From contig NZ_CP115960.1 of assembly GCF_027941955.1 (NCBI RefSeq), forward strand, positions 992,001 through 1,056,000: 64,000 nucleotides of DNA, written 5' to 3'. Positions 47,622 to 58,323 of this stretch are shown here, piece after piece (position 1 is the first letter of the stretch; each line of letters starts with the position of its first letter). The notes under the pieces were generated by a model, which saw only the letters and a program-made list of their open reading frames with translations, was not told the DNA's origin and did not search any database. The position numbers and the translations under genes were made by a program. The DNA comes from Sphingomonas sp. 7/4-4. Its GTDB lineage: Bacteria; Pseudomonadota; Alphaproteobacteria; Sphingomonadales; Sphingomonadaceae.

Positions 47622-48772
47622 ATGAGTTCCGATGCCACAATCTTAGCGAGCGATGCACGAGCAAGCGCCGTGGGCGTTGAGGCAGGCGGCCGTTCGAATC
47701 CCACCTGGCTCCCCGTGCTCAGATCGGCGATTCTCGTCTTTCTGGCCTGGACCTGCGTCGGCGTGTTCCACGCAGTGCCGGATATATTCACGGGCTTCGA
47801 TTGGCTCATGTTCGCATCGAAGATCATCGATGCCTGGGCATGGGCCTTGCTGACTCCGGCCCTTTTACTGATCGTCCGCAAGCTCTCGTCAATCGAGCAG
47901 AATATCGTTGGCCTGGCGCTCCTGCTGCTCCTGCTGAGCATCCCCTTCAGCCTCGTCCATACCTTTTTTACCGGTCTGCTTTTGTATGGGATCCCCCAGA
48001 TATGGTGGAATCCGTTGCTCAGATCCGATTTCGCCGTCTATTTTTTTCTGGGGGCTGGCAGACATTTTGTGCGCTCGTCGGGGTCATATATGCGTTCAAA
48101 TATTATAACCGGCTCCTGACCAGCCGCCTTCAGCTGGAGCGTGTCGAAAAGAGTTTGCTCGCGTCGCGGCTGAACGCGCTGCGTCTCCAGCTTGAGCCGC
48201 ATTTCCTCTTCAACGCGCTCAATACGATTTCGTCGGAAGTTACGACCAACCCCAATCTTGCGCGGGATATGATCGGAGACCTGGGCGCACTGCTTCGGCA
48301 GTCGCTCGACTGCAAGGACAGGACGGAAATAACGCTGGCGCAGGAGTTGTCGCTTCTCGAGCATTATCTCTCCATCCAGCGGATACGCTTCGGGGACAGG
48401 ATGGAAATCGGCATCGATATCGAGCCGGAGACGCTGTCTATCCTGGTGCCTTCGATGCTGCTGCAGCCGCTGGTGGAAAACGCGATCCGCCATGGGATCG
48501 AGGGCCGGCTTTCAGGCGGCAAGGTCATGGTTTCGGCATGGCGGGCGGGAGATCAATTGCAGATCCGCGTCCTCGACAATGGCGTCGGCCTGCCACCCAA
48601 TTGGCGGATGGACGCGTCGACTGGACTTGGCGTTCGCGTCGCGCGCGAGCGTCTGGCGGCGCTTTACCCCGATTTGGGCGAGCAGGGTTTCGTGATCCGT
48701 CGCCGCGAGGGAGGCGGCACCGAAGTGGCAATGAGCGTGCCAGTGCACAGCGTCGGAGGCGACGAAGCGTGA
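47622..48772 (+). CDS. LytS/YehU-type sensor histidine kinase, one frameshift
   Basis: About 383 residues: four membrane helices (VLRSAILVFLAWTCVGVFHA, AWAWALLTPALLLIV, LALLLLLLSIPFSLVH, GGWQTFCALVGVIYAF), then the His_kinase domain with LRLQLEPHFLFNALNTISSE, phospho-His in PHFLFN, and HATPase LVENAIRHGIEG and LDNGVGLP. The frame breaks in the G5 run 48051-48055; one added G joins the last helix. ATG at 47622 chosen since upstream codons look non-coding. Overlaps the regulator gene by GTGA. Confidence 0.87.
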
Positions 48773-49569
48773 CAGCGTCGTCTGAGCAGATCCGTGTGCT
48801 GGTCGTCGATGACGAGGCTCCGGCCCGTAAGCGCCTGATGGACTTGCTTTCAAAGGACCCAGATGTCGGAAAGATCCTTGAGGCAAAGAACGGCGTCGAT
48901 GCCGTTGCGCTGATCCAGGATGCGCATCCCGATATCGTATTCCTCGACGTGCAGATGCCGGGCGTGGACGGCTTTGGCGTGATCGATGCCATGGGCGCCG
49001 AAAACATGCCGCTGACGGTGTTCGTAACCGCCTATGACCAGTTCGCGCTCAAGGCATTCGAAGCGGAGGCGGTCGACTATCTGCTCAAGCCCTTTGGCGA
49101 CTCGCGTTACGAAAAGATGATGGAGCGGGTCAAAAAGCGATTGGATGAGAGTCACGCAGACAGCGACGGCGACGCGAATGCCTTTGGTCCGGAGCTGCTC
49201 AAGCTGGCCGCAAGTCGTGCCAAGCCGGGCGCACTGTGGAACTGGATGGTCGTCAAGAAGAAGGATGCCACCCACTTCGTCATGACGCAGGACATCGACT
49301 GGATCGAAGCCGCCGGAGTGTATGTCACACTCCATGCCGGGGAAGAAGAATTCCTGTACCGCGCCGGCCTCGCCACTGTGGCAAGCCGGCTGGACCCTTT
49401 CAAGTTCGTACGTATCCATCGCTCCAGCGTGGTAAACCTCAGATCGATCGCGTTCCTCGAGCGCCGTTCCCATGGCGAGTTCGAGGTCGTGCTGAAGGAC
49501 GGCACACGCCTCATGATGAGCCGCTCCTATCGCGCCGAGGTTGAAGCAATGCTGGGGCAGAACCTCTAA
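48769..49569 (+). CDS. LytTR-family response regulator
   Basis: A 266-residue regulator from a GTG start. Receiver: VLVVDDEAPARKRL, phospho-Asp in IVFLDVQMPGVDG, KPF. DNA-binding LytTR domain: DIDWIEAAGVYVTLHAGEEE, FVRIHRSSVVNLRSIAFLE, LKDGTRLMMSRSYR. Intact and coupled to the kinase. Being between the receptor and the GH genes it is the likely switch for the whole polysaccharide locus. Confidence 0.92.
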   Translation: MTASSEQIRVLVVDDEAPARKRLMDLLSKDPDVGKILEAKNGVDAVALIQDAHPDIVFLDVQMPGVDGFGVIDAMGAENMPLTVFVTAYDQFALKAFEAEAVDYLLKPFGDSRYEKMMERVKKRLDESHADSDGDANAFGPELLKLAASRAKPGALWNWMVVKKKDATHFVMTQDIDWIEAAGVYVTLHAGEEEFLYRAGLATVASRLDPFKFVRIHRSSVVNLRSIAFLERRSHGEFEVVLKDGTRLMMSRSYRAEVEAMLGQNL

Positions 49570-49754
49570 TAATCCTATGATTCGGCCGGGCGAGCGGGCG
49601 CCGCAGCCAGTTCACTGTCGCCCCGTCCATTTCGCAGCCATCATTTTCCGGCCCGAAACAATTCCCGGCGCGCTATTTTTGTTGGCGTATAGCCCGGCAT
49701 GAACTCGGCGGCAGCGCGCAAGCGTTAGCGGTCGACATGTTTGGGGGAGATGAA

Positions 49755-50978
49755 ATGAAATTTTGGCGGGTGCGCCGGCGGGTGCTGTTGTCGGGTCTTG
49801 TTGCGCTCAGCCTGACTGCTTGCGGCGGAGCCGCAGCCGGAGGCGGAACGCCAACACTCACGCCAACGCCAACGCCCACACCGACGCCGGCCCCCACCCC
49901 AACCCCAACCCCAACCCCAACGCCGACCCAGGCGCTTGCGGCGGTCAGCACGGCCGAGCTCGGCAAAGGGTGGAACATCGGCAACACGCTTGAGTCGCTA
50001 AACGATTACGGCAAGCCCCATACGACCTCTCAGGAGACCGTTTACGGCAATCCCGCGGTAAACCAGAAATTGCTGAACGCAGTCGCAGCCGCCGGCTTCA
50101 AGAGCGTGCGCATTCCCGTTGAGTGGGCACAATATATCGACGGCACCGGGAACGTCGCGCCGTTCTGGCTCGCCAGGGTCAAGGCAGTGGTCGATATGGC
50201 ACGCAGCGCCGGGCTGTACGTCATCATCAACCAGCATAAGAGCGACTGGTACAACCCGACGGCTGCGAGCCAGGCTGCCGGGAACGCGGCATACACAAAA
50301 TTGTGGACGCAAATCGCGAACAATTTCAAAGATTACGACAACCATCTGCTATTCGCCGGCACTAACGAAATCCACGTCGACTATGGCGTGCCGTCGCCGG
50401 AAAATTGCTCGGTTCAGGCGGGCTTCAACCAGGTGTTCGTCGACGCGGTGCGCGCGACCGGCGGCAACAATGCGTCGCGAACACTGGTGTTCCAGGGTTA
50501 TAACACCGACATCAACAATACGATTGCAGCGTGCGGAGCTCCCGTCCCAACCGACACGGTCAGCGGCAGGCTGATGATGGAGTTCCATTATTACGATCTG
50601 TACAATTTCACGCTGAACGACAAGAGCGCCATCTGGCAGTGGGGATCGATCGCGACCGATCCCGCAGCGACGGAAGCGTGGGACAACGAGGCACATGTCG
50701 ACGCCCAATTCGACAAGGCGAAGGCGGCCTATACTGACAAGGGCATCCCCGTGATCATCGGCGAATACTGCGCCATCTCGAGGACCGAATATGATCCGTC
50801 GCTGAAGTACAGGGACTATTGGACCAAATACGTCACCGGATCCGCGATCCGGCATGGCTTCGCAACCTTTTACTGGGACACCGGCGCCTTTCCCAATCAC
50901 ACCTGCGGACTGTTCGACCGCAACACCGGTGCCGACTTTAACCCCTCGACGATCGCCGCGGTTTTCGCCGCGCCCTAG
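49755..50978 (+). CDS. GH5-type endoglucanase (cellulase) lipoprotein
   Basis: A 407-residue exported enzyme. Lipobox LTACGG near residue 20, then a Pro-Thr linker (residues 32-58, TPTPTP repeats), then a GH5 barrel: GKGWNIGNTLES, RIPVEWAQYI, YVIINQHKSDWY, acid/base Glu in FAGTNEIHVDY, MMEFHYYDLYNF, nucleophile Glu in IIGEYCAISR, and FYWDTG. It hydrolyses beta-1,4-glucans or related hemicellulose, presumably outside the cell or on the outer membrane. GGGGGAGA precedes the ATG. Intact. Confidence 0.9.
   Translation: MKFWRVRRRVLLSGLVALSLTACGGAAAGGGTPTLTPTPTPTPTPAPTPTPTPTPTPTQALAAVSTAELGKGWNIGNTLESLNDYGKPHTTSQETVYGNPAVNQKLLNAVAAAGFKSVRIPVEWAQYIDGTGNVAPFWLARVKAVVDMARSAGLYVIINQHKSDWYNPTAASQAAGNAAYTKLWTQIANNFKDYDNHLLFAGTNEIHVDYGVPSPENCSVQAGFNQVFVDAVRATGGNNASRTLVFQGYNTDINNTIAACGAPVPTDTVSGRLMMEFHYYDLYNFTLNDKSAIWQWGSIATDPAATEAWDNEAHVDAQFDKAKAAYTDKGIPVIIGEYCAISRTEYDPSLKYRDYWTKYVTGSAIRHGFATFYWDTGAFPNHTCGLFDRNTGADFNPSTIAAVFAAP
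49857..49930 (+). repeat. Pro-Thr linker tandem repeat
   Basis: Short tandem repeats of CCAACN/CCGACN encode alternating Pro and Thr, with four exact copies of CCCCAA in a row at 49899-49922. Such tracts change length readily. Confidence 0.7.
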
Positions 50979-51074
50979 ATGTCCGGGCATCGTGCTCCGC
51001 GCCGGGGATCGTCAGTCGACGATCTCTGGCCCGCCATCGGCTTCACCAACGCCAATGCCGAAGAAGGAATTGGA

Positions 51075-52736
51075 ATGATTCCGCGCCTGCCTCCACGCAC
51101 GACCTGTATCTCGCCGTCAGGGGAGCAGGCGGTCCGACGATCTTCGCTCCTGACCTGGATTGCCCGCAGCGCCCTGCTGCTGAGCATCGCCATGCCTGCC
51201 TGCTTGCTGGCTGCCGACCCTGCGCCGGGCAGCAACCCGCTGCTGCGCGATGTATTCACCGCCGACCCCGCGCCACTGGTCGTGGGCGACACGGTCTATC
51301 TCTACGTGGGGCATGACGAAGCCAAGGGCGACGACTTCTTCCTCATGAAGGAGTGGCTGTGCTATTCGTCCAAGGACCTGCGCCACTGGACCGCCCACGG
51401 TGCCATCATGAAGCCCACTGACTTCAAATGGGCGCTGGGCGACGCCTGGGCCGCGCAGGTGGTGCGGCGCAATGGCCACTATTACCTTTACGCCACTGTA
51501 AAGCACGGTGGCACGCAGCCCGGCATGTCTATCGGAGTCGCGGTGGCCGACAACCCGTTGGGCCCGTTCAAGGATGCGCGCGGCTCGGCACTGGTCACCG
51601 ATGCCACGACGCCCAGCCCCTATGGTTGGAACGACATCGACCCCACCGTCTTCGTCGACGACGACGGCACCGCCTGGATGGCCTGGGGCAACCCGGTGCT
51701 CTATCTGGCCCGGCTCAAGCCGAACATGACCGAGCTGGACGGCCCCATCGAGAAGATCGCGCTGCCCAACTACACCGAAGGGCCGTGGCTGTCGAAGCGC
51801 AAGGGGATGTACTACATGACCTACGCATCGATGGCGCACCAGAACGTCTGGGAGCGCCTGTCCTATGCCACCGCGCCCAGCCCCCGCGGGCCCTGGACCT
51901 ACCAGGGCGAGCTGACCGGCCAGACCCGCAATAGCTACACCATCCACCCGGGCATCATCGACGACTTCAAGGGCCAGTCCTATCTGGTCTATCACAATGG
52001 AGAGCTGACCCTGCCCGACGGCCAGACCGGCAGCGGCAACCGGCGCTCCGTCACGATCGACTACCTCCATTATGACGCTGACGGCCGCATGTGGCCCATC
52101 ACGCAGTCCGAGGCCGGCATCAGCACGCCGCCCCGGCCGCCTGCCGGCAAGGTGCCCGCGCCGGCGGACCCTGGCCGCTCCGACCCCCGCGTGGCCGTCC
52201 GGCAGTTCGCCCAGGGCTATCCCGAAATCTGGCCGGGCCGCCCGGCGCTGGCCTCGGTCACCCGGCCTTTCGACCAGGCCCCCAATCCCGTGGGCTTCAA
52301 CAGGGAGGGCGGCGCCAGTCGGCTGGCGCAGACCTTCGTGCCGCGCGCCGACATCGCACTGGGCCGGCTCAGCCTCTACGCCGGCGACGGACTCGGCACG
52401 GACGCCGCGCACCCATTGCGGCTGTCGCTGCGAGACGTGGAGGGTGGCACCGAACTGCTCAGCGCCGGCCAGGGCCTCGCCATCGCCTACCGGCCGCAAG
52501 GGGCCGGCCTGCTGAGCTTCGACTTCAACACCCATCCGCCTATCGTCCTGCGGGCCGGGCGCCGCTACGCGCTGGCGCTTCAGGGCGAAAAGGGGGCACT
52601 GACGCTCTATCTGCGCGCCAGTCGCGACGACGCCTATGCCGACGGCGAGGCTAGCCTCGACGGACTGCCGCTGAAAGACGCGCAGGGCCACCCCGCGGAC
52701 ATCGCATTCGCACTGTACGCACGCGGGGCGCGCTGA
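51075..52736 (+). CDS. GH43-family glycoside hydrolase with C-terminal sandwich domain
   Basis: A 553-residue exported enzyme. Signal region LLSIAMPACLLAADPAPGS, then a five-bladed propeller: first catalytic Asp in VFTADPAPLVVGDTVYLYVG, pKa-modulating Asp in NDIDPTVFVDDDG, acid Glu in YTEGPWLSKRKGMYYMTYAS. The last 150 residues (ASRLAQTFVPRADIALGRLS, RRYALALQGEKG) look like a carbohydrate-binding beta-sandwich. GH43 enzymes remove arabinose or xylose from arabinoxylan. AAGGA precedes the ATG. Intact. Confidence 0.88.
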   Translation: MIPRLPPRTTCISPSGEQAVRRSSLLTWIARSALLLSIAMPACLLAADPAPGSNPLLRDVFTADPAPLVVGDTVYLYVGHDEAKGDDFFLMKEWLCYSSKDLRHWTAHGAIMKPTDFKWALGDAWAAQVVRRNGHYYLYATVKHGGTQPGMSIGVAVADNPLGPFKDARGSALVTDATTPSPYGWNDIDPTVFVDDDGTAWMAWGNPVLYLARLKPNMTELDGPIEKIALPNYTEGPWLSKRKGMYYMTYASMAHQNVWERLSYATAPSPRGPWTYQGELTGQTRNSYTIHPGIIDDFKGQSYLVYHNGELTLPDGQTGSGNRRSVTIDYLHYDADGRMWPITQSEAGISTPPRPPAGKVPAPADPGRSDPRVAVRQFAQGYPEIWPGRPALASVTRPFDQAPNPVGFNREGGASRLAQTFVPRADIALGRLSLYAGDGLGTDAAHPLRLSLRDVEGGTELLSAGQGLAIAYRPQGAGLLSFDFNTHPPIVLRAGRRYALALQGEKGALTLYLRASRDDAYADGEASLDGLPLKDAQGHPADIAFALYARGAR

Positions 52737-52832
52737 GCCTGCCCACGCGGCGCATTCAGTTCCGCGGCGGGCCAGACGCTCTGCCGCGCGCCGTGTGATG
52801 TTGGCAACTCAAGTTTGAAAGATATTCATAAT

Positions 52833-53930
52833 ATGAACTTCCAGAAAAACGTGCGGGAAATGAAGGCCTTGGCATCCTGTTCGATGAGCCTGGCGGGCGT
52901 TGCCCTGCTGGCCGGATGCGCCGGCGGCGGGGCGCCTGCCGGTTTATCCTCTTCATCCCTGGCGCCGTCTCAGGGAACCTTTTACTGGAAATCAAGCGCA
53001 CCGCTGATCGGGCCGCAAGCTGATCCATCCCAAACCGTTTACGCTGTAAAGGATCCATCCGTCGTATTTGCGAACGGAAAATACCATGTCTTCATGACCA
53101 CGGCCGGATCGAAGGGATGGGGCATCGCCTACACGAGCTTCGCCGATTGGTCGTCCGCATCGACGGCGCCGATATTCCCCCTCGAAAAATCGCCGATAGG
53201 CCCCGGGTACCGCGCAGCGCCGGAAGTGTTCTACTTTGCTCCGCAAAAGCTCTGGTATCTGATATTTCAGGGCGGCGACCCCATGTATTCTACCACGACC
53301 AACATCGAGGACCCGATGTCATGGAGCCCTGCCCGCCCGTTCTTTGCCACGGCGCCGGACATAACGAAGCCGCCGACGGGGAAGGGGTGGCTCGATTTCT
53401 ACATTATCTGCAATGACACCAAGTGCTACCTCTTCAATACCGACGACAATGGCCACGTCATGCGGTCGGAGACATCGATAGATCAGTTCCCGAATGGCTT
53501 CCACAATACCGTCATCGTCATCGACGAGCCCCGGGACGACGCATTCGAGGGAAGCAGCCACTATCGGGTAAAGGGGACCAATACTTACCTTACCGTCGTA
53601 GAGGCGATCAGCCCGAAGGGGCGTTATTTCCGGATTTGGAAAAGCGACGGTTTGGAAGGCGTCTGGGTGCCGCTGGGCACAGCCGCCAAGAATCCCTTCG
53701 CGACAGGCGACAACGTGGGGAGCATCTGGTCCGAGGGTATTTCCCATGGCGAACTGATCCGGGACACGAAAGATCAGACTCAGGTCATTGACCCCTGCAA
53801 GCCGCTTCAGTTCCTGTTCCAGGGTAACGACCCGCTGGTCCACCCCTCCGATTACATCCAGCTTCCGTACCGGCTCGGCCTTCTGACAGCCAAGGGATCA
53901 AACCCGATCACGGACATGTGCGCCAAATAG
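52833..53930 (+). CDS. GH62 alpha-L-arabinofuranosidase lipoprotein
   Basis: A 365-residue enzyme with lipobox LLAGC near residue 30. The GH62 signature blocks are all present: VKDPSVVFANGKYHVFMTTA with the base Asp, GWGIAYTSFADWSSAS, YRAAPEVFYFAPQKLWYLIF, GWLDFYIICNDTKCYLFNTD, DDNGHVMRSETSIDQFPNGF, and WSEGISHGEL with the acid Glu. GH62 enzymes act almost only on arabinoxylan side chains, which fixes the likely polymer for this locus. Start at 52833 is weak; 52860 is an alternative. Confidence 0.9.
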   Translation: MNFQKNVREMKALASCSMSLAGVALLAGCAGGGAPAGLSSSSLAPSQGTFYWKSSAPLIGPQADPSQTVYAVKDPSVVFANGKYHVFMTTAGSKGWGIAYTSFADWSSASTAPIFPLEKSPIGPGYRAAPEVFYFAPQKLWYLIFQGGDPMYSTTTNIEDPMSWSPARPFFATAPDITKPPTGKGWLDFYIICNDTKCYLFNTDDNGHVMRSETSIDQFPNGFHNTVIVIDEPRDDAFEGSSHYRVKGTNTYLTVVEAISPKGRYFRIWKSDGLEGVWVPLGTAAKNPFATGDNVGSIWSEGISHGELIRDTKDQTQVIDPCKPLQFLFQGNDPLVHPSDYIQLPYRLGLLTAKGSNPITDMCAK

Positions 53931-54444
53931 GACCCGAGTTTCGATTCTGTGTGGCCTTACGGATCTGAATTCCGGCTCATTGTCGTCTCGACCGCCTCAC
54001 CGTGGCGATTTGCCGGTCCGGAACAATTCTTACACGGTCGAAATTGCATCGCTATAGTTCCGGGCAGCACGCGCCTTGGTTGATGATCGGCACCATGGCA
54101 CCGGATTTACTATCAGTGGTTCCACCGATCATGATTAATAATATTTGTGTGGGACTAAAGATTAGTAGCTTACGACCCCTTTACTCGGATCCAGCGCGCC
54201 AATGTTGATCCGCGATGTTGAACTGGGCGGCCATGTTCGTTCCCAGCCCCAAGACCCTCCCTAGGCCGGGGATGACGTTCCCGGCCCCTTTTTCCTGTAG
54301 CGGGTCGAGGCCTGCCAACTGCAGGAACAGTGAAGATTGGGGAGCGCAGTTCGGTGCTGACGCTGGCGCTTGCCACGATCATCACCCCTTCGCCGCGGCT
54401 CCCCAAGCGCAGATGCGGCATCAAGACAAAAAAGGCAAAGCATC
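53931..54444. other. 514-bp intergenic region before the second GH43 gene
   Basis: AT-rich around 54115-54175 (GATTAATAATATTTGTGTGG), a likely promoter area. A hairpin GGCCGGG/CCCGGCC (54264-54270, 54280-54286) followed by CCTTTTT sits 150 bp before the next gene. No gene seen. Confidence 0.5.
54264..54293 (+). terminator. Terminator-like hairpin upstream of the second GH43 gene
   Basis: A 7-bp GC stem with T5 tail. It is 330 bp past the GH62 stop and 150 bp before the GH43 start, so it ends a long GH62 transcript or acts as a leader attenuator. Confidence 0.6.
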
Positions 54445-56546
54445 ATGCGGCATAGGTCGAATGCGTCCGGAATTGTGATGTCCGGGCTGGTATCATGCGT
54501 AGCCTTGACGCTGGTTCCCTGCGCGGCGCCGGCATCTGCGCAGAATCGGGACGCTCCAGCGGCGAGCGCGTCCAAGGGCATGTCGACCGCGACCTGGACG
54601 CCGGATAACGGCGACGGGACGTTCACCAATCCTTTGTTTTATGACGAATTCTCAGATCCGGACCTGATCCGCGTCGGCGAGTGGTTCTACCTGACCGGCA
54701 CCACTATGCACGCCATGCCGGGCCTGCCGATCCTGCGCTCGAAGGACCTGGTGAACTGGGAATTCGTCGCCTACGCCCTGGACAAGCTCGACCTCGGCCC
54801 GGCCTATCGGCTGGAGGACGGGCGCAACATCTACGGCCAGGGTATCTGGGCCCCGTCCTTCCGCTACCATGACGGCAAATTCTACATCTTCTCGAACGTC
54901 AACGACCAGATGACCCAGATGTTCACGGCCACCGATCCGAAGGGGCCGTGGACGCGCACGCCGATGAAGCGGAGCTTTCACGACCTGTCCGTCCTGTTCG
55001 ACGATGACGGCAAGGCCTATGTCGTCTGGGGTCACCAGGATATGCATCTGGCCCAGCTTACGGACGACTTGACCGACGTGGTTCCGGGCACCGAGCGCGC
55101 CCTGTTCACCACCGACGCCGGGATGGGCGAGGGCGCGCATTTCTACAAGATCGACGGCAAATACTACATCATCAGCGCCAATTATGCCGGCGGCTTTCGC
55201 ATGCCGGCGGCGCGAGCTGATCATGTGCTGGGCCCCTACGAGGTCCATCAGTCGATCAGTTCGCACGAGGACTTCGGCATGGCGTCAAGCATACGTCTGG
55301 GTACGCCCAAGCCGCCGTTCGGGACCTGGGGGCCTGACCCCGCCGCCAAACATAGCCTGGCGATGCACCAGGGGGCATCATCCAGACGCCTGAGGGCGAA
55401 TGGTGGGGCTTTTCGATGATGGATTTCAATTCCGTCGGTCGCCTGCTCGGCCTGTCTCCGATCACCTGGAAGGACGGCTGGCCCTATTTCGGCCTGCCGG
55501 GTAATCTGACGCGCACGCCGCGGACCTGGGTGAAGCCGAAGACCGCCAAGCCGCAGCCGGTGCGTGTGCCCTATCGGCGCAGCGACGATTTTTCGGCGAC
55601 GCGGCTCCAGCCCCTATGGCAATGGAACCATGTCCCGGTCGATGGCAAATGGTCCTTGTCGGAACGGCCGGGTTTCCTGCGGCTTCACTCCCTGCCGGCG
55701 ACGTCGTTCTACGATGCGCGCAATACCCTGACGCAACGGGCGATCGGGCCGATGTCGGCGCCGAGCGTCCTGCTCGATGTATCGAATCTGAAACCAGGCG
55801 ACACGGCGGGATTGGGCCTGCTCAATCTCCCCTATGCGACTTTGGGTGTCGAAAAGCGCACCGACGGTCTCGATGTCGTCTTTTATGACCAGCGCCGCGA
55901 CCAGGCAGCGCGGGCGAAGATGACCGGGACGCGCATCTGGCTTCGGGCCGAGTGCGATTTTCTCACCGAACGGGCGCGCTTCAGCTATTCGTTCGACGGC
56001 GTCACCTTTACCCCTATCGGCGACGAGGTCGTGCTGATCTACCAGACCTTCACCTTCCAGGGCGTTCGCTATGGATTGTTCAACTACAACACGACCGACA
56101 GCCAGGGCGGCTTTGCCGATTTCGACAGCATCCATGTCTATCAGCCGCATACCCGCGGCCTGATGCGGCCCATTCCCTACGGTCGATCGATCCGGCTGGC
56201 GTCGTTTCGCGCGACCACCGGACTGGCGGCCGGGCATGAGCACCTGGCTTCGGGTGTCCCGACCCGGTTCGAGATCGTCGACCGCCGATTGGGCCGCGTC
56301 GCTCTGCGATCGGGCCGACGCTATGTCACGGTCGGCAAGGATGGAGGGGTGACGCTTGGGGCCGGCCAGTCCGGCATGGCGCAAACCTTCCAATGGATTG
56401 AAACGCCGACGGGCGAACTGGTGCTGATGTCATTGGCCACCAACCGCTTCTTGCGCATCGATCCGCAGACCAGGGACATCCGAGCCGACAGTCCCGGCCC
56501 CATGCCGGACGACAGCGACGGTGCGCGCTTTATCTGGTCGGAATAG
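54445..56546 (+). CDS. GH43-family hydrolase with C-terminal beta-sandwich, one frameshift
   Basis: About 700 residues with signal peptide (VALTLVPCAAPASAQ). Propeller: TNPLFYDEFSDPDLIRVGEW (base Asp), YGQGIWAPSFRYHDGKFYIF, HDLSVLFDDDGKAYVVWG, and EGAHFYKIDGKYYIIS with the acid Glu. After the G5 run at 55371-55375, one added base joins GGIIQTPEGEWWGFSMMDF. Then a GH43_C2/concanavalin-like domain (FSATRLQPLWQWNHVP, LNLPYATLGVEKR) and a C-terminal 60-residue segment (FRATTGLAAGHEHLASGV). Probably a beta-xylosidase or arabinofuranosidase completing arabinoxylan breakdown. Confidence 0.88.
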
Positions 56547-56697
56547 AACGGGCGGCGCCGGTGAATCCAGAGATTCACCGGCGCAATGCATCATCACGCG
56601 CTCAGCGAAATCGCGAAGGCTGCGCGCGCTGTGCCGGACAGTCGATCTCTCCAGGAGCAGTGGGCGTGCGCGCGCAATTCTGAACCGTTGCGGGCCC

Positions 56698-56715
56698 TCG
56701 TCATAGTCCTGCAAC
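56698..56715 (+). promoter_or_regulatory. Candidate Pho box before the alkaline phosphatase gene
   Basis: TCGTCAT-AGTC-CTGCAAC: two 7-bp half-sites 4 bp apart, the spacing of Pho boxes (CTGTCAT type), partly degenerate. It ends 42 nt before the ATG at 56758. Confidence 0.3.
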
Positions 56716-56757
56716 CGGGACCCGGCACGAGTAACCCCCTTACGAAAGCATCGCTTC

Positions 56758-58164
56758 ATGACCTCTCGCATTGCAATCGCCGTTCTGCTCACCCTCGCCG
56801 GCCAGCCTGCCCTGGCCCAGGATGCCGCACCCGATCTGTCCCGGTTGGCGCGCGGCGATGTGCGCTTGCCGGGCGGCGCGCGGCGGCTCCCCGGCGACAT
56901 GCGCGAGACTTATCGGAAGTTGAGCGCCGAGGGCGAGGTGCGAAATGTCATCCTGCTGATCGGCGACGGCATGGGCGATTCGGAAATCACCCTCGCGCGC
57001 AACTATGCCGAGGGTGCCGGGGGCTATTTCAAGGGCATCGATGCCCTGCCCTTCACCGGCCAGTACACGCATTATTCGCTCGACCGCGAGACCGGCAAAC
57101 CCAATTACGTGACCGATTCCGCAGCATCCGCTACCGCCTGGGCCTCAGGGGTCAAGAGCTATAACGGCGCGATCGGCGTCGATATCGACGGCAAGCCGCA
57201 CCGGACGCTGCTCGAACGCGCCAAGGCGGCAGGGCTCGCCACCGGCGACGTGTCGACCGCGGAAATTCAAGACGCGACTCCCGGCGCGCAGATCGCCCAT
57301 GTCGTTCAGCGCAAGTGCTTCGCGCCGACAGTGACCAGCAAGACTTGCCCGGAGAACGCGCTCGAGAATGGCGGCGCCGGCTCGATCACCGAACAGTTGC
57401 TCGACACCCGCGCCGATCTCATCCTCGGCGGCGGCGCCGCAAGCTTCGCCGAGTCCGCCAAGGCGGGCAAGTGGAAGGGCCGCACGCTGTTCGATCAGGC
57501 GCAGGCGCGCGGCTATCGCATCGTTCGCGATGCCGCCAACCTCGACGCCGTGACCCGCGCCGACGATCGCCAGCCGCTGATCGGTCTGTTCGCGGAAGGG
57601 AACATGCCGGTGCGCTGGACCGGTCCACGCGCGAGCCTCCACGGCAATATCGACAAGCCCGCGATCACTTGCCAGCCCAATGCCGAGCGCACCGCCGCCA
57701 CGCCGACGCTCGCGGCGATGACGCGCAAGGCGATCGCGCTGCTCAAGGGCAACCCCAAGGGATTCTTCCTTCAGGTTGAAGGTGCCTCGATCGACAAGGA
57801 GGATCATGCCGCCAATCCGTGCGGCCAGATCGGCGAAACGGTCGACCTGGACGAGGCGGTGCAGGTCGCGCTCGAATTCGCGAAGGCGGACGGACACACA
57901 TTGGTCATCGTCACCGCCGATCACGCGCATACCAGCCAGATCGTCGGCAACGGCACGCGCGCACCGGGTCTCACCGCGGCGCTGAACACGCGCGAGGGTG
58001 CCGTGATGACGGTCAATTACGGCACCGCCGAGGAAGGATCACAGGGTCATACCGGCACCCAACTGCGCATCGCCGCTTATGGTCCGCGCGCGGTCAATGT
58101 CTCCGGCCTGCTGGACCAGACCGATCTCCACTACATCATCCGGGACGCGCTCGCGCTCGATTGA
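56758..58164 (+). CDS. phoA: Alkaline phosphatase (PhoA family)
   Basis: A 468-residue periplasmic phosphomonoesterase with signal peptide ([16 protein letters not shown]). Metal and catalytic motifs: [11 protein letters not shown], nucleophile Ser in [40 protein letters not shown] and [17 protein letters not shown]. Two pairs of Cys. Intact. It opens a run of phosphate-related genes on the plus strand. Confidence 0.92.
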   Translation: MTSRIAIAVLLTLAGQPALAQDAAPDLSRLARGDVRLPGGARRLPGDMRETYRKLSAEGEVRNVILLIGDGMGDSEITLARNYAEGAGGYFKGIDALPFTGQYTHYSLDRETGKPNYVTDSAASATAWASGVKSYNGAIGVDIDGKPHRTLLERAKAAGLATGDVSTAEIQDATPGAQIAHVVQRKCFAPTVTSKTCPENALENGGAGSITEQLLDTRADLILGGGAASFAESAKAGKWKGRTLFDQAQARGYRIVRDAANLDAVTRADDRQPLIGLFAEGNMPVRWTGPRASLHGNIDKPAITCQPNAERTAATPTLAAMTRKAIALLKGNPKGFFLQVEGASIDKEDHAANPCGQIGETVDLDEAVQVALEFAKADGHTLVIVTADHAHTSQIVGNGTRAPGLTAALNTREGAVMTVNYGTAEEGSQGHTGTQLRIAAYGPRAVNVSGLLDQTDLHYIIRDALALD

Positions 58165-58207
58165 TCGAGCATCCGTCCGCGCTCGGGCGGTCAGGATATC
58201 TCGTTCA

Positions 58208-58225
58208 ACGTCATCTCGGCGACAC
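58208..58225 (+). promoter_or_regulatory. Candidate Pho box before the TonB receptor gene
   Basis: ACGTCAT-CTCG-GCGACAC, 7-4-7 spacing; the second half-site is weak. It lies 98 nt before the ATG at 58324. Confidence 0.25.
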
Positions 58226-58323
58226 GGACATGAAACGCTTCTGCAACGATCTCGCCGCTGAAGCGCAATAGCGGGAGCTTATTGGCGGCCTCGCCGGGGA
58301 TCACACCCGGGGAGAAACTCAAA

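Noticed and set aside
41275-56546. Genomic island integrated at tRNA-Glu
   Set aside because: No integrase gene and no second copy of the tRNA 3' end were found; the order alone is not enough.
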